Position numbers and translations under genes: made by a program
The notes under the pieces: generated by a model
The model's input: only the letters and a program-made list of their open reading frames with translations
Database searches by the model: none
Told to the model about the DNA's origin: nothing
Assembly (NCBI GenBank): GCA_937925645.1
Contig: CALAMB010000274.1
Coordinates: 1 to 23,258 of the forward strand
Reading direction: 5' to 3'
Length of the DNA stretch: 23,258 nt
DNA from: an uncultured Acidobacteriota bacterium
GTDB taxonomy: Bacteria > Acidobacteriota > JAAYUB01
Part shown: positions 7,452 through 15,931 of the stretch, piece by piece
Layout: each line of letters begins with the position of its first letter
How positions within the stretch are numbered: the first letter of the stretch is position 1

Positions 7452-10400
7452 CTACTTGAGTACCTTGATGTACTCGGGCAGCAGCCGGCTGATGTCCGCG
7501 TACGCGTTGGCGTTCTGAATGCTGAACTTGTACTTCTGGTCGCCCACCTGAAACGAGAACTCGTCCCCCTTGGCGAATTGGATGTTCTTCATCGATTTGA
7601 TCGGTGCGTTGAAGGCGTGTTTGGCTTCGTTCGTCTCGTACTTCACGTTGTCGGCGGTGAACACGAGGAACCCGTTGCACCCGCCGATGAAGTGCTTGTG
7701 CTCCACGGCGATGGAGCGGTTGATCAGGACGGCGAATGACTTGCGCACCTCCAGCTCCTGGAGGATGCCCTGGAGCTTGTCCACCGAATAACCCGGCACG
7801 CCGCCGAGCTGGACGACTTTCCGCAGGTGGGTGATGGCCTGGTCGTAGTTCCTGTCGGACTGGGCCAGGATGCCCAGGTTCAGGTGGGCCAGGGCGTGGT
7901 CCGGCTTGAGCTGGATGGCCTTTCGGAAATTCTCCTGGGCCTTGGCGAAATTCTTCAGTTCGAGATAGGAGGCGCCGATGTAGAAGCAGACCTCGGCCTG
8001 GCGGGGATTGATGGCCAGCGACTGGTTGAGTTGGTCGATGGCGTTCTGGTAGTTGCCCGCGTTGTAGCTGCCCTTGCCGGAGTTGAAGAGACTCTGGGCG
8101 CGGGCCTGGAGCTGCTGCTGCTGGTTGTCGCGCTCCTGCTGCTGGCGGCGGGCCTGGGCGTCGGCCATTTTCTGGTTGACGCGGTCGATCCGGCTCTCGA
8201 TCTGCCGGTCGCCGGGGAAGTAACGGTTGTAGGCGTCCAGGATTGACTTGGCCCGGTCGAAGTTTTCGGCCAGGATGGCCTCGTCGGCCTGGAGGGGCGC
8301 CTGGTTCTTGATGCGCTGGATCAGCGTGTTGGCTTTCCGGTTGTTCTTTTCCAGGCGCTTGATCTGGAGGCAGTACTCGTAGGCATTGTCATCGGGCGGC
8401 GTTACCAGGCGGCCGGCGCCGATGGCTTGCTCGGCCCGGGTGGTCAGGTTTTTGATGCTCTCGGTGCGGGTCTTCTGGAGATTCTTGACCTCAGTGGCTG
8501 CTTTGTCATAGGCCTGCCGGATTTCCACGTCGTCGGGACTGAGCTCGGCGAGCTGGCCGTACAGCTTTTCCGCCAGGGTCCAGTTTTTCGTGGATGCCGC
8601 CTTGACGGCCCGATCCTTGAGCGTATCGGCCACCTGCTGTTTCAGCTCGAGGGCGAAAGTGTTCTCGGGATCGATCTCCAGAATGCGCTGGCTGTAGAAC
8701 AGGGCGCAGTCTTCCGGCGGATCGGCGTAGCGCTTGTCGGCGAACGCCGCTTCGGCTTTCGACTTGAAGTCTTCCAGCATGGCCAGTTGTTCGTCGGTGG
8801 GTCCGGCCGGCTGGTCCGGCCCGGTGGGCGCGCCGATTTTCTCGAGCCGGAACGTCTCCAGGTTGAGCACGCGGTCCGCCTCGATCACAAGCTCCTGCTC
8901 CAACGGCTTGTAGCCTTCCTTGACGACCTTGAGGGTGTGCGTGCCCACTTCGATGTTCTCCTGGGTCCAGGGCGTGCTGCCCAGGAGGTCGCCGTCGAGG
9001 TACACCTTGGCGTTATCGGGGTACGACTTGACCTCGAAGCCGCCGTAGCGCCCCTTCATGAAGTGGAGCGCGAGCAGGACGCCGCCAACGACGACGGCCA
9101 GGAGCAGCAGCGCGGCGACGCCGATCACGGCGATCTTGAGCCCGGCGCGAGACGGTTTGGCGGCCGGCGGCGCGACCTCGGCCTCAACCGCCGGCTGGCT
9201 GTACTGTTGGGTGGGAGGCAACTTCGGCGCGGGCGTGTAGCCGCGCAGGTGGATCTCCTCGGCCCGGGTCAGCTCCTCGGGCGGGCTGGGCGGCTTGGGC
9301 GGTGGCGGTTGCGGCGGCGGCGTGTAGGCGGCCGTAGGCGCCGGTTGGTAGGGCGGCGGCGGCTGCGGTGGTGGTTGGGCCGGCGGCGGTTGCGGCGGCG
9401 CCGGTTGGTAGGCCGGCGGCTGGGCGGCGGTGGGGATCGCCGGTGGAATCGGCGGGGCCGGTGGCGGCGGCGGTTGCGGCGGCGTGGTGGTGTCCACCAT
9501 GATGGTTTTGCCGAAGAAGGCGTCGTCGGCCGGTGGTTCAGCCGCCGGCGGCGCCGACTTCGCGCCGGCCAGCGTGTCCTCGTCCGTGGGCCGCACCGGA
9601 GTGTGGGCCAGATCGCCGATGAACACGGTCCGTCCGTCATCCTCCTCCGGCGGCGTGAAGGATTGCGCGCCGATGAAGAGCGTCTTGCCCGCGTCATCCT
9701 GCTGGGCGGCGGCGCCGGTCTGGGCGCCGATGAACACGGTCCGGGCGGTGTAATCCTCGTCGCTGTCCGGGACCATGTCGGAGCCGGCGGCTTCCGGTTC
9801 CGCCGGCGCGCCCGGATGCGTGTCTTCCATGCCGATGCCGATCTCCTCAAGCTGAATGTTCGTGTCGGACAACGGCGTTGCCTGCAGGATCGTGGGGCGC
9901 AACGTTTCCGGTTCGGGCAGGGATGTCGGGACCGCCGCAGTCGGCTTGGGTTCCTCGGCGGGCGGGGTTACCACCACCTCTTCGGGTTCCAGCACCACCT
10001 CCTCGGGCTCCTCCTGGGCGGTGATGCCGAGCACGCCCTGCTCCAGCTGCTTGCGGTCCATCATGAATGTCTGGGCCAGGGGCGGTGATTTCTTCTTGCC
10101 GGCGATGAGCGGCGGGGGAACCACCTCGGTGGTCTCCAGGTGCTCCTCGACCTCCTCCGGCGGGGCCGGCCGGCCGATCTCTTGTTCCAGGTCGGATTTC
10201 ATCCGCATGATGGTGGGCTCGGCCTCGTGGCGGAGCGCCTCGCCGATCCGCTGCAGGTGCTGCTTGACCTCCTTGATGGACTGGAAGCGCTCGGTCTTGC
10301 TGCGCTGCATGCACTTGTCCACCAGGTTGTCCCAGAGCGGGTGCAGGGCCCGGCACTGCGGGAGATTGCGCAGCCGGACCGGTTCCAGGCTGCTGATGGC

Positions 10401-11195
10401 CTCGATCATGGCCTCGGCCGTGTCGGCCTGGAAGGGCAGGGCGCCGGAGAGGGCGTGGTACAGGATGATGCCGAAGCTGTAGATGTCATCGAGGTCGTCC
10501 ACGGTGGTGCCGGTCGCCTGCTCGGCGGAAATGTAGGCGATGTCATCGACGCTGAGGTAACTGGAGTCGCTGGTGGCGTTGAAGCGGCGGAACTTCTCGT
10601 TGAGCAGCAGCTTCGAAATGCCGAAGTTCATGATCTGCACGCATTCTTTGCCGTCCGGGTTGGCGTAGACGACCACGTCCTGAGGCGTGAGATAGCCGTG
10701 TTCGATGAGGCTCTCGTGCGCCTGGTGAAGGGCGTCGGCGATCTGGTAGAAGATGTTGATCGCCCGTTCCTGTTCCAGCGGCGCTTCCGCCTTGAGGAGC
10801 GCGGCGAGTGGACGCCCTTCGACATACTCCGAGGTGATGAAGTACCGCTTGTCCTCGGTCACGTCCATGTCGTAGATGGTGCCGATGTTGACGTGCTGCA
10901 GCTTGGAGTATTTGCGGACGGCCTCGCTGAGCAGCGAATGGAACTTTTCGTCCCGGGTCAGGCCCTGCTGGAAGGCCTCCAGGATGACCGTCCGGCCCAG
11001 CGGCATCTGCCTGGCCTTGAAGAGGCGGCCGAGGCTGTCCTCGCGGATCATCTCCACGATCTCGTATTTGCCGTTCAGGGTCTTGTTGATGAGGGGGTCC
11101 TGTTGCTGGACCGCCTTGGCCAGCGGCGTGCCGTCCTCGGGGCAGAAATTGAATTCGTCCCCGAAACCCTTGCTGCATTGCGGGCAGATCTTCAT
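7452..11195 (-). CDS. Giant membrane-spanning pseudokinase with zinc ribbon, Thr-motif linker, PEGA and TPR domains
   Basis: The product has 1247 residues, starting at ATG 11195 after GAGGA. In order it holds: zinc ribbon (C4, C7, C18, FCPEDGTPL); kinase fold about 44-315; acidic/Pro-rich linker with repeated T-hydrophobic motifs (326-568); polyproline stretch (573-640); TM helix about 687-711; PEGA domain 717-785 (YPDNAKVYLDGDLLGSTPW); helical TPR-like repeats 800-1140, the last three being clear; and a C-terminal beta-rich domain 1150-1247. In the kinase fold the glycine loop is EDSLGR, the VAIK lysine is E73, HRD reads HGY (166-168), the catalytic-loop Asn is D173 and DFG is NFG with N190. 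Catalysis is therefore unlikely, while the ISAEQ and later helical motifs keep the fold. The product is probably a scaffold with cytosolic N-terminus and extracytoplasmic PEGA/TPR part. It stands alone, between a promoter and a terminator. Confidence 0.9.
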   Translation of the reverse strand: MKICPQCSKGFGDEFNFCPEDGTPLAKAVQQQDPLINKTLNGKYEIVEMIREDSLGRLFKARQMPLGRTVILEAFQQGLTRDEKFHSLLSEAVRKYSKLQHVNIGTIYDMDVTEDKRYFITSEYVEGRPLAALLKAEAPLEQERAINIFYQIADALHQAHESLIEHGYLTPQDVVVYANPDGKECVQIMNFGISKLLLNEKFRRFNATSDSSYLSVDDIAYISAEQATGTTVDDLDDIYSFGIILYHALSGALPFQADTAEAMIEAISSLEPVRLRNLPQCRALHPLWDNLVDKCMQRSKTERFQSIKEVKQHLQRIGEALRHEAEPTIMRMKSDLEQEIGRPAPPEEVEEHLETTEVVPPPLIAGKKKSPPLAQTFMMDRKQLEQGVLGITAQEEPEEVVLEPEEVVVTPPAEEPKPTAAVPTSLPEPETLRPTILQATPLSDTNIQLEEIGIGMEDTHPGAPAEPEAAGSDMVPDSDEDYTARTVFIGAQTGAAAQQDDAGKTLFIGAQSFTPPEEDDGRTVFIGDLAHTPVRPTDEDTLAGAKSAPPAAEPPADDAFFGKTIMVDTTTPPQPPPPPAPPIPPAIPTAAQPPAYQPAPPQPPPAQPPPQPPPPYQPAPTAAYTPPPQPPPPKPPSPPEELTRAEEIHLRGYTPAPKLPPTQQYSQPAVEAEVAPPAAKPSRAGLKIAVIGVAALLLLAVVVGGVLLALHFMKGRYGGFEVKSYPDNAKVYLDGDLLGSTPWTQENIEVGTHTLKVVKEGYKPLEQELVIEADRVLNLETFRLEKIGAPTGPDQPAGPTDEQLAMLEDFKSKAEAAFADKRYADPPEDCALFYSQRILEIDPENTFALELKQQVADTLKDRAVKAASTKNWTLAEKLYGQLAELSPDDVEIRQAYDKAATEVKNLQKTRTESIKNLTTRAEQAIGAGRLVTPPDDNAYEYCLQIKRLEKNNRKANTLIQRIKNQAPLQADEAILAENFDRAKSILDAYNRYFPGDRQIESRIDRVNQKMADAQARRQQQERDNQQQQLQARAQSLFNSGKGSYNAGNYQNAIDQLNQSLAINPRQAEVCFYIGASYLELKNFAKAQENFRKAIQLKPDHALAHLNLGILAQSDRNYDQAITHLRKVVQLGGVPGYSVDKLQGILQELEVRKSFAVLINRSIAVEHKHFIGGCNGFLVFTADNVKYETNEAKHAFNAPIKSMKNIQFAKGDEFSFQVGDQKYKFSIQNANAYADISRLLPEYIKVLK

Positions 11196-11243
11196 GGTCG
11201 TCCTCGACTAAAAAATTGTAACAACCGGGAGACAGACAGAAAA

Positions 11244-11249
11244 ATTATA
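11244..11249 (-). promoter_or_regulatory. Putative -10 box for the giant pseudokinase gene
   Basis: An unusually AT-rich stretch (11205-11262) in GC-rich surroundings contains TATAAT on the minus strand, about 49 nt before the ATG. A start near 11237 would leave a leader of about 40 nt containing the GAGGA ribosome-binding site. The best -35 candidate, TTTCCT at 17-nt spacing, is weak. Confidence 0.45.
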
Positions 11250-11284
11250 TTACAAAAGTTTGGCAAAGGAAAGCTCAGCCGCCC

Positions 11285-12421
11285 TCATCCGCGGGGGCGG
11301 GTCTCCTCGACGCGCTTGAGCGCGTCCTCCAACTCGGCGCGGGACAGCTTCGTGGTGCCCGGCAGCTGCTCCTGGAACTCCTCGCGGTAGATCTCCAGGA
11401 CGACGAACGTCAGCCCGGTCACCAGGGGGCCGATGATGAGGCCCGAGAAGCCGAAGTAGGCCAGGCCGCCGAGGATGCTGAAGAAGATGACCACCGGGTG
11501 GATCTTGGAGCCGCCCCGGATGATCAGGGGCTTGAACACGTTGTCGGCCAGGGTCACGGTCAGCAAGCCGTAGATGAGGATGAACACCGCCTTGCCGTAA
11601 CTGTCGATGGCGATGAGGTACAGGGCGGCGGGGATCCAGACGGTGAACGCCCCCAGCACGGGCACCAGCGACATGAACGCCATCACCACGCCCCACAGCA
11701 GCGGGGACGGCATGCCGATCAGCAGGAAGGCCAGCCCGCCGAGGACACCCTGGATGGCCGCCGAGGAAAACGTCCCCAGCATGGTGGCGCGGGTGATGTC
11801 GGTGAATTTCCGGATGATCTTCTCCTCGCGGTTCTTGTCCATGGGCGAGAGCTTGCGCAGCTCGCCCATCACCTTCTCGCCGTCCTTGAAAAAGTAGTAC
11901 GTCGCGACCAGCAGCAGCACGAACCGGAAGGCGAAACCGGCGAGGCCGGAGAAGAAATTGGTGCTCTGGCCCACGATGAAGCTGCTGGCGGATTCCAGGC
12001 CCTTGATGACCACGGTCCCGAGATCGAATGTTTCGAAGTCGATGAACCGGCTCAGGACGGTTTTCACCTTCATGAGAAACGGATGGGCCATGATGGACCG
12101 CTCGATGTTCTGCTCCTGCCTGGATAGCGCGTCGGAGTACGTCACGTAGGCGTCGACGGACTGCTGGGCGATGTTGGCGATGAGCAGGATCACCGGCAGG
12201 ATGATCAGCAGGGTCAGGCCGAACACCATCAGCAGGGCCGCCAGCGAGTCCCGCCCGCGGAGCAGCGCCCGCAGCCGGCGGTAGACGGGGTGGAAGGTGA
12301 TCACCAGGATCGTCGCCCAGAGGAAGATCAGCAGGAACGGCGCGAACACCCGCACGAACAGGTACAGGACGCCGGCCAGGACCAGCACGAAAAACCAGAG
12401 CGGGAAATCCTGCTTTGTCAT
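11285..12421 (-). CDS. AI-2E family transporter (multi-pass permease)
   Basis: The product has 378 residues, close to the family norm of about 340-380. Features typical of this family (PF01594) are the N-terminal TM pair (LWFFVLVLAGVLYLFVRVFAPFLL), a soluble amphipathic region (about 90-155), the TYYFFKDGEK segment, QGVLGGLAFLLIGMPSPLLWGVV, the LVPVLGAFTVWIPAALYLIA helix hairpin and the C-terminal NVFKPLIIRGGSKIHPVVIF / GPLVTGL motifs. Members have been linked to autoinducer-2 export or to Na+/H+ antiport, so the substrate here is open. The start codon shares its A with the nth stop (TGATG), and AGAAGGTG lies upstream, so translation is coupled to nth. No terminator is evident in the 90 bp after the stop. 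Confidence 0.92.
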   Translation of the reverse strand: MTKQDFPLWFFVLVLAGVLYLFVRVFAPFLLIFLWATILVITFHPVYRRLRALLRGRDSLAALLMVFGLTLLIILPVILLIANIAQQSVDAYVTYSDALSRQEQNIERSIMAHPFLMKVKTVLSRFIDFETFDLGTVVIKGLESASSFIVGQSTNFFSGLAGFAFRFVLLLVATYYFFKDGEKVMGELRKLSPMDKNREEKIIRKFTDITRATMLGTFSSAAIQGVLGGLAFLLIGMPSPLLWGVVMAFMSLVPVLGAFTVWIPAALYLIAIDSYGKAVFILIYGLLTVTLADNVFKPLIIRGGSKIHPVVIFFSILGGLAYFGFSGLIIGPLVTGLTFVVLEIYREEFQEQLPGTTKLSRAELEDALKRVEETRPRG

Positions 12422-13053
12422 CAGACACCTTCTTTCGGGCAGAGGTCAGCCAGCGGGCAGTCGGGGCACGCCGGCCGGCGCGCCCGGCACGTGGTTCGGC
12501 CGTGAATGATCAGCCAGTGAGAGAGGTTGATCCAGTGCTCGGGGGGCGCCAGCTCCATGAGGTCGCGCTCGATCTTCTCCGGCTGGGTGTGGCCGGTGAG
12601 TCCGAGACGGAAAGCCAGGCGGCGGACGTGGGTGTCGACGACCACGCCGGCGGCGACGCCGTAGGCGTTTCCCAACACCACGTTGGCGGTCTTGCGGGCC
12701 ACGCCGGGAAGGGCGGTGAGCTCGTCCATGGTGCGCGGCACCCGGCCGCCGTGGCGCTCCACCAGCAGCCGGCAGCAGCCGCGGATGCTGGTCGCCTTGT
12801 TGCGGAAAAAGCCGGTGGACCGGATCACGGCCTCGAGCTCCGCCTGCGGGACGGCGGCCAGCGCCGCGGCGTCCGGGTAGCGGCGGAACAGCTCCGGCGT
12901 CACCTGGTTGACCCGCTCGTCGGTGCACTGCGCGGAGAGAATGGTCGCCACCAGCAGCTCCAGCGGATTGCGGTGATTCAGCGCGCAGCGGGGCGCGGGG
13001 TGAAGCCGCGCCAGCCGGTCGATGATCCGGGCCAACCGATCCCGTGTCTTCAC
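12421..13053 (-). CDS. nth: Endonuclease III, DNA glycosylase/AP lyase
   Basis: The product has 210 residues, matching the usual length of about 211. It removes oxidised pyrimidines and nicks at abasic sites in base excision repair. Visible landmarks are ATILSAQCTD (36-45), the helix-hairpin-helix LPGVARKTANVV (115-126) with catalytic lysine K121, VVDTHV with catalytic D140, and the [4Fe-4S] cysteines C189-x6-C196-x2-C199-x5-C205. The start is GTG at 13053 because GGAGGTG stands seven bases before it and the protein then aligns with the family start. An in-frame ATG at 13113 overlaps the rsmA stop (ATGA) and would add 20 residues, but it lacks a ribosome-binding site. The gene lies between rsmA and the AI-2E permease in a tightly packed operon. 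Confidence 0.95.
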   Translation of the reverse strand: MKTRDRLARIIDRLARLHPAPRCALNHRNPLELLVATILSAQCTDERVNQVTPELFRRYPDAAALAAVPQAELEAVIRSTGFFRNKATSIRGCCRLLVERHGGRVPRTMDELTALPGVARKTANVVLGNAYGVAAGVVVDTHVRRLAFRLGLTGHTQPEKIERDLMELAPPEHWINLSHWLIIHGRTTCRARRPACPDCPLADLCPKEGV

Positions 13054-13109
13054 GCGAACACCTCCGCCGCGGTTGTGGTCCGCCGGGTCATGGGGTTTGG
13101 AAATCCTCC

Positions 13110-13964
13110 TCATTGTAAATCGGACGGGGGGATTGCCGCCAACGCTTTTTCCGCCGCGAGGCGGCGGGTCAGCTCCAGGTACTGCTCCAGGGCGAGGACG
13201 CCGGGTCGGACGGCCGGATTTAATCCCGCCGCCGCGAGCCAACGCCGGGCGGCGGCGCGGGCGTCGGGCGCGGGCAGGTTGTTGAGCAGGGTCTTGCGCG
13301 GCGAGCGGAACGCCGCGCCGGCCAGGGCCAGGAAGGCGGGCTCCAACTCCGGCGGCAGGAGCGGGCCGGGGCGCAGCGTCAGGCGGAAGAGCCGCGAGTG
13401 CACCTTGGGCGGCGGATGAAACGCCCCGGGCCGGACGCGCGCGCCGGACCGTCCGTCCGCGTAGTACCGGCAGCAGAGCGACAGGTAGCCGTAGTCGGCG
13501 TCGCCGGGGCACGCGGTGAGCCGCCGCACCACCTCGTCCTGGAGGATGCCGCCGATCAGGCTGAACAGCTCGCGGCGGGGCAGCAGCGTGCGCACGAGGT
13601 GGGTGCCCACGTTGTACGGGAAGTTGCCGAGCACGGCGGCGGGGAGCCGCCAACCGGCGGCCGCAAGCTCCCCGGCCCAGTCGACGCGGCGCGCGTCGGC
13701 CTCGATGAGGCGGAAGCGCGCCTCGCCGCCCAGCTCCGCCCGAAGGCGGCGGCAGCAGGCCGGGTCGATCTCCACGGCCAGCACCCGCAGGCCCCGGGCC
13801 AGCAGGGCGCGGGTGAGCCCGCCCGGACCCGGGCCGATCTCCACCATGTCGGCGTCGGCCGGCGGGCCGGCCAGGTCGGCAATCGCCGCCAGGATGTTCG
13901 GATCGGTGAGAAAATGCTGGCCCAGGCTTTTCCGGGGCGTGATCCGTTCGGGCATGATTATCAT
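13110..13964 (-). CDS. rsmA: 16S rRNA (adenine1518-N6/adenine1519-N6)-dimethyltransferase (KsgA)
   Basis: The product has 284 residues, near the family's 270-290. It dimethylates two adjacent adenines in the 3' hairpin of 16S rRNA late in small-subunit assembly, using S-adenosylmethionine. Landmarks: KSLGQHFL (12-19), SAM-binding EIGPGPGGLT (42-51), acidic AVEID (63-67), the catalytic NFPYN at 114-118 (NLPYN in most members) and FHPPPKVHS in the target-recognition part. YGYLSL replaces the common YGRLSV. ATG at 13964 or the one nine bases downstream at 13955 could be the start; neither has a clear Shine-Dalgarno sequence. The stop overlaps a possible nth ATG. It is the first gene of the rsmA-nth-permease run and is divergent from trxA. 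Confidence 0.95.
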   Translation of the reverse strand: MIIMPERITPRKSLGQHFLTDPNILAAIADLAGPPADADMVEIGPGPGGLTRALLARGLRVLAVEIDPACCRRLRAELGGEARFRLIEADARRVDWAGELAAAGWRLPAAVLGNFPYNVGTHLVRTLLPRRELFSLIGGILQDEVVRRLTACPGDADYGYLSLCCRYYADGRSGARVRPGAFHPPPKVHSRLFRLTLRPGPLLPPELEPAFLALAGAAFRSPRKTLLNNLPAPDARAAARRWLAAAGLNPAVRPGVLALEQYLELTRRLAAEKALAAIPPSDLQ

Positions 13965-14024
13965 TTACCAGAAAACGGGTCGGGAATAAAGCGTGACGGC
14001 GACCGTGCGCCGTCGGCGGCGCAC

Positions 14025-14038
14025 CCCGCGATCGCGGG
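14025..14038. promoter_or_regulatory. Perfect 14-bp palindrome upstream of the trxA promoter
   Basis: CCCGCGATCGCGGG is a perfect palindrome ending immediately before the -35 box of the trxA promoter. It lies in the divergent rsmA/trxA gap, a position suited to a dimeric regulator. High local GC raises the chance of such palindromes, so the role is speculative. Confidence 0.35.
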
Positions 14039-14067
14039 TTGCATTCCGCCGACCTTTCCGATACAAT
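14039..14067 (+). promoter_or_regulatory. Sigma70-type promoter for trxA
   Basis: TTGCAT at 14039-14044 and TACAAT at 14062-14067 are separated by exactly 17 nt, each one or two mismatches from consensus. Transcription would start near 14074, about 60 nt before the trxA ATG. This is the best-formed promoter in the window. Confidence 0.65.
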
Positions 14068-14134
14068 TGCGCCTCGTGCCGAAACCGGCCGGACGGACAA
14101 TCATCTAACCATAGACTACACGTTGGAGGCGCAG

Positions 14135-14461
14135 ATGGCGGGCAACACCCTCGAGTTTACCGACAAGAATTTCCAGCAGGACGTGCTGGAAGCCAAGGTT
14201 CCGGTGCTGGTGGATTTCTGGGCACCGTGGTGCGGGCCGTGCCGGATGGTGGCCCCGGTCCTCGAACAGCTCGTGACCGAATACGCCGGCCGGGTCAAGG
14301 TGGGCAAGGTCAATGTCGACGAGAACATGCAGACCGCCGACCGGTACAGCATCCGCAGCATCCCCACGCTGCTGATCTTCAAGGACGGCAAAGTCGCCGA
14401 CCAGATGGTGGGCGCGTCTTCCAAGGACAACATCAGCCGGTTGTTGGACAAGCACCTGTAG
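14135..14461 (+). CDS. trxA: Thioredoxin
   Basis: The product has 108 residues, the normal size. It reduces protein disulfides in the cytoplasm with electrons from thioredoxin reductase. The active site FWAPWCGPCRMVAP carries C33 and C36, the cis-proline loop SIPTLLIFKDGK is intact, and VNVDEN and the C-terminal helix are as expected. ATG at 14135 follows TTGGAGG with six bases between; a longer in-frame start at 14039 would cover the promoter and was rejected. The gene is preceded by a clear promoter and followed 156 nt later by purA on the same strand. That gap contains only a 5-bp hairpin (14496-14510) without a U-run, so read-through into purA is possible. Confidence 0.97.
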   Translation: MAGNTLEFTDKNFQQDVLEAKVPVLVDFWAPWCGPCRMVAPVLEQLVTEYAGRVKVGKVNVDENMQTADRYSIRSIPTLLIFKDGKVADQMVGASSKDNISRLLDKHL

Positions 14462-14617
14462 GCGACCGCATCGGTCCCGGACAGGATGGCTGGACGGGCG
14501 CACGACGCCCCGGTCCCTGACCGGCGAACCCGGCCCCGGGAGTGGTGCGGCCGAACCGTCCGCCTGAGCGCGGCGGTCCGGCCGGGACGCGAACCGAACC
14601 CAACAGAGGAACCGCCG

Positions 14618-15931
14618 ATGAGCAACATGGTGATCCTGGGCTCCCAGTGGGGAGACGAGGGCAAGGGGAAATTCGTCGACATCTTCACCGACTCGTTCGA
14701 CGTGGTGGTCCGCTACCAGGGCGGCCACAACGCCGGCCACACGGTCATCATCGGTGACGCCAAATACGTGCTGCACCTGATCCCGTCCGGGATCCTGCGT
14801 CCGGGAAAACTCTGCGTCATCGGCAACGGCCTGGTGGTGGATCCGGTGGCCCTGGTGGCGGAGATCGACCTGCTCCGCGGCCAGGGGATCGAGGCGGACG
14901 GCCGGCTGTTCATCAGCGACCGGGCCCACCTGATTCTGCCCTTCCACCGCGTCATCGAGAAGATCGACGAGACGGCCCGCGCGGGTCAGGCCATCGGAAC
15001 CACCCTGCGCGGCATCGGGCCGGCATACGGTGACAAGTACTTCCGCTGCGGCGTCCGCGCCGGCGCCATCCGCGACGACGCGCGGCTCCGGCGGGAGTGC
15101 GCCGAGTACCAGGCGCTGAAAGCGCGCCTGATGGGCGCCGAACTCCGGCCCGACGAGCCGGCGGCGGAGTGGACGGCCTTCTTCGCGGCGTGCGCCCGGC
15201 TGCGCGACTACGTTGCGGACACGTCGGCGCTCCTGGAAGAGTGCCTGGCGAACGACCGGCGCATCCTGTTCGAGGGCGCGCAGGGGACCATGCTGGACGT
15301 GGACCACGGCACCTACCCGTTCGTGACCTCGTCGAACGCGGTGGCCGCCGGCGCCGCGGCCGGCGCGGGCGTGCCGCCCCACCGCCTGGGTCAGATCGTG
15401 GGGGTGATGAAGGCATACACCACCCGGGTGGGCGCCGGGCCGTTTCCCACCGAGCTCGCCGACGGGACGGGCGCCGAGCTCCGGCACCGGGGCGGCGAGT
15501 ACGGCGCCAGCACCGGCCGGCCCCGGCGGTGCGGCTGGCTGGACCTGTTCCAGATGCTTTACGCCCACCGGGTGAACGGCTTTCACTCGCTGCTCATGAC
15601 GAAGCTGGACGTGCTGGACGCGCTCGCCGAGATCCGGGTCTGCATCGGCTACAACCTGGACGGACAAGCCCTCGACAGTGTTCCCCACTCGGTGGAAGAC
15701 CTGCAGCGGGTGGAGCCGGTCTGGCATGTCATGCCGGGGTGGCAGAGCACGACCGCCGGCCTGAACCGCTTCGAGAACCTGCCCCCCAAGGCGAAGGCCT
15801 ATCTCGACTTCATCCGGGAGTACCTGGGGGTGGAGATCGGCATGGTCTCCACCGGTCCCGAGCGGGACGAGACCATGATCATCCCCGGCGCCGCCGAGAT
15901 CGTCACCGCCCTCGGCCGCCCCACGCTGTAG
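14618..15931 (+). CDS. purA: Adenylosuccinate synthetase
   Basis: The product has 437 residues (about 430 in most bacteria). It makes adenylosuccinate from IMP, aspartate and GTP, the first step of AMP synthesis from IMP. Landmarks: the P-loop-like GSQWGDEGKGK (8-18) with catalytic D13, GGHNAGHT with H41, the IMP-binding TTLRGIGPAY, KAYTTRVGAGPFPTEL, and YGASTGRPRRCGW, where most members have ATTGRPRRCGW. The YFRCGVRAG segment after GPAYGDK departs somewhat from the common ARRGLRVGD. The start at 14618 follows AGAGGA by seven bases and gives the expected N-terminus; the upstream in-frame extension has no family similarity. The stop is followed at once by a TCGTAA-type repeat island. Confidence 0.96.
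   Translation: MSNMVILGSQWGDEGKGKFVDIFTDSFDVVVRYQGGHNAGHTVIIGDAKYVLHLIPSGILRPGKLCVIGNGLVVDPVALVAEIDLLRGQGIEADGRLFISDRAHLILPFHRVIEKIDETARAGQAIGTTLRGIGPAYGDKYFRCGVRAGAIRDDARLRRECAEYQALKARLMGAELRPDEPAAEWTAFFAACARLRDYVADTSALLEECLANDRRILFEGAQGTMLDVDHGTYPFVTSSNAVAAGAAAGAGVPPHRLGQIVGVMKAYTTRVGAGPFPTELADGTGAELRHRGGEYGASTGRPRRCGWLDLFQMLYAHRVNGFHSLLMTKLDVLDALAEIRVCIGYNLDGQALDSVPHSVEDLQRVEPVWHVMPGWQSTTAGLNRFENLPPKAKAYLDFIREYLGVEIGMVSTGPERDETMIIPGAAEIVTALGRPTL

Noticed and set aside
13054..13113. ATG at 13113 as the nth start, overlapping the rsmA stop
   Set aside because: It lacks a Shine-Dalgarno sequence and adds 20 residues beyond the family start, whereas GTG 13053 has GGAGGTG at good spacing; kept only as an alternative.
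14496..14510. Hairpin GGGCG-CACGA-CGCCC between trxA and purA as a terminator
   Set aside because: Only 5 bp of stem and no U-run.
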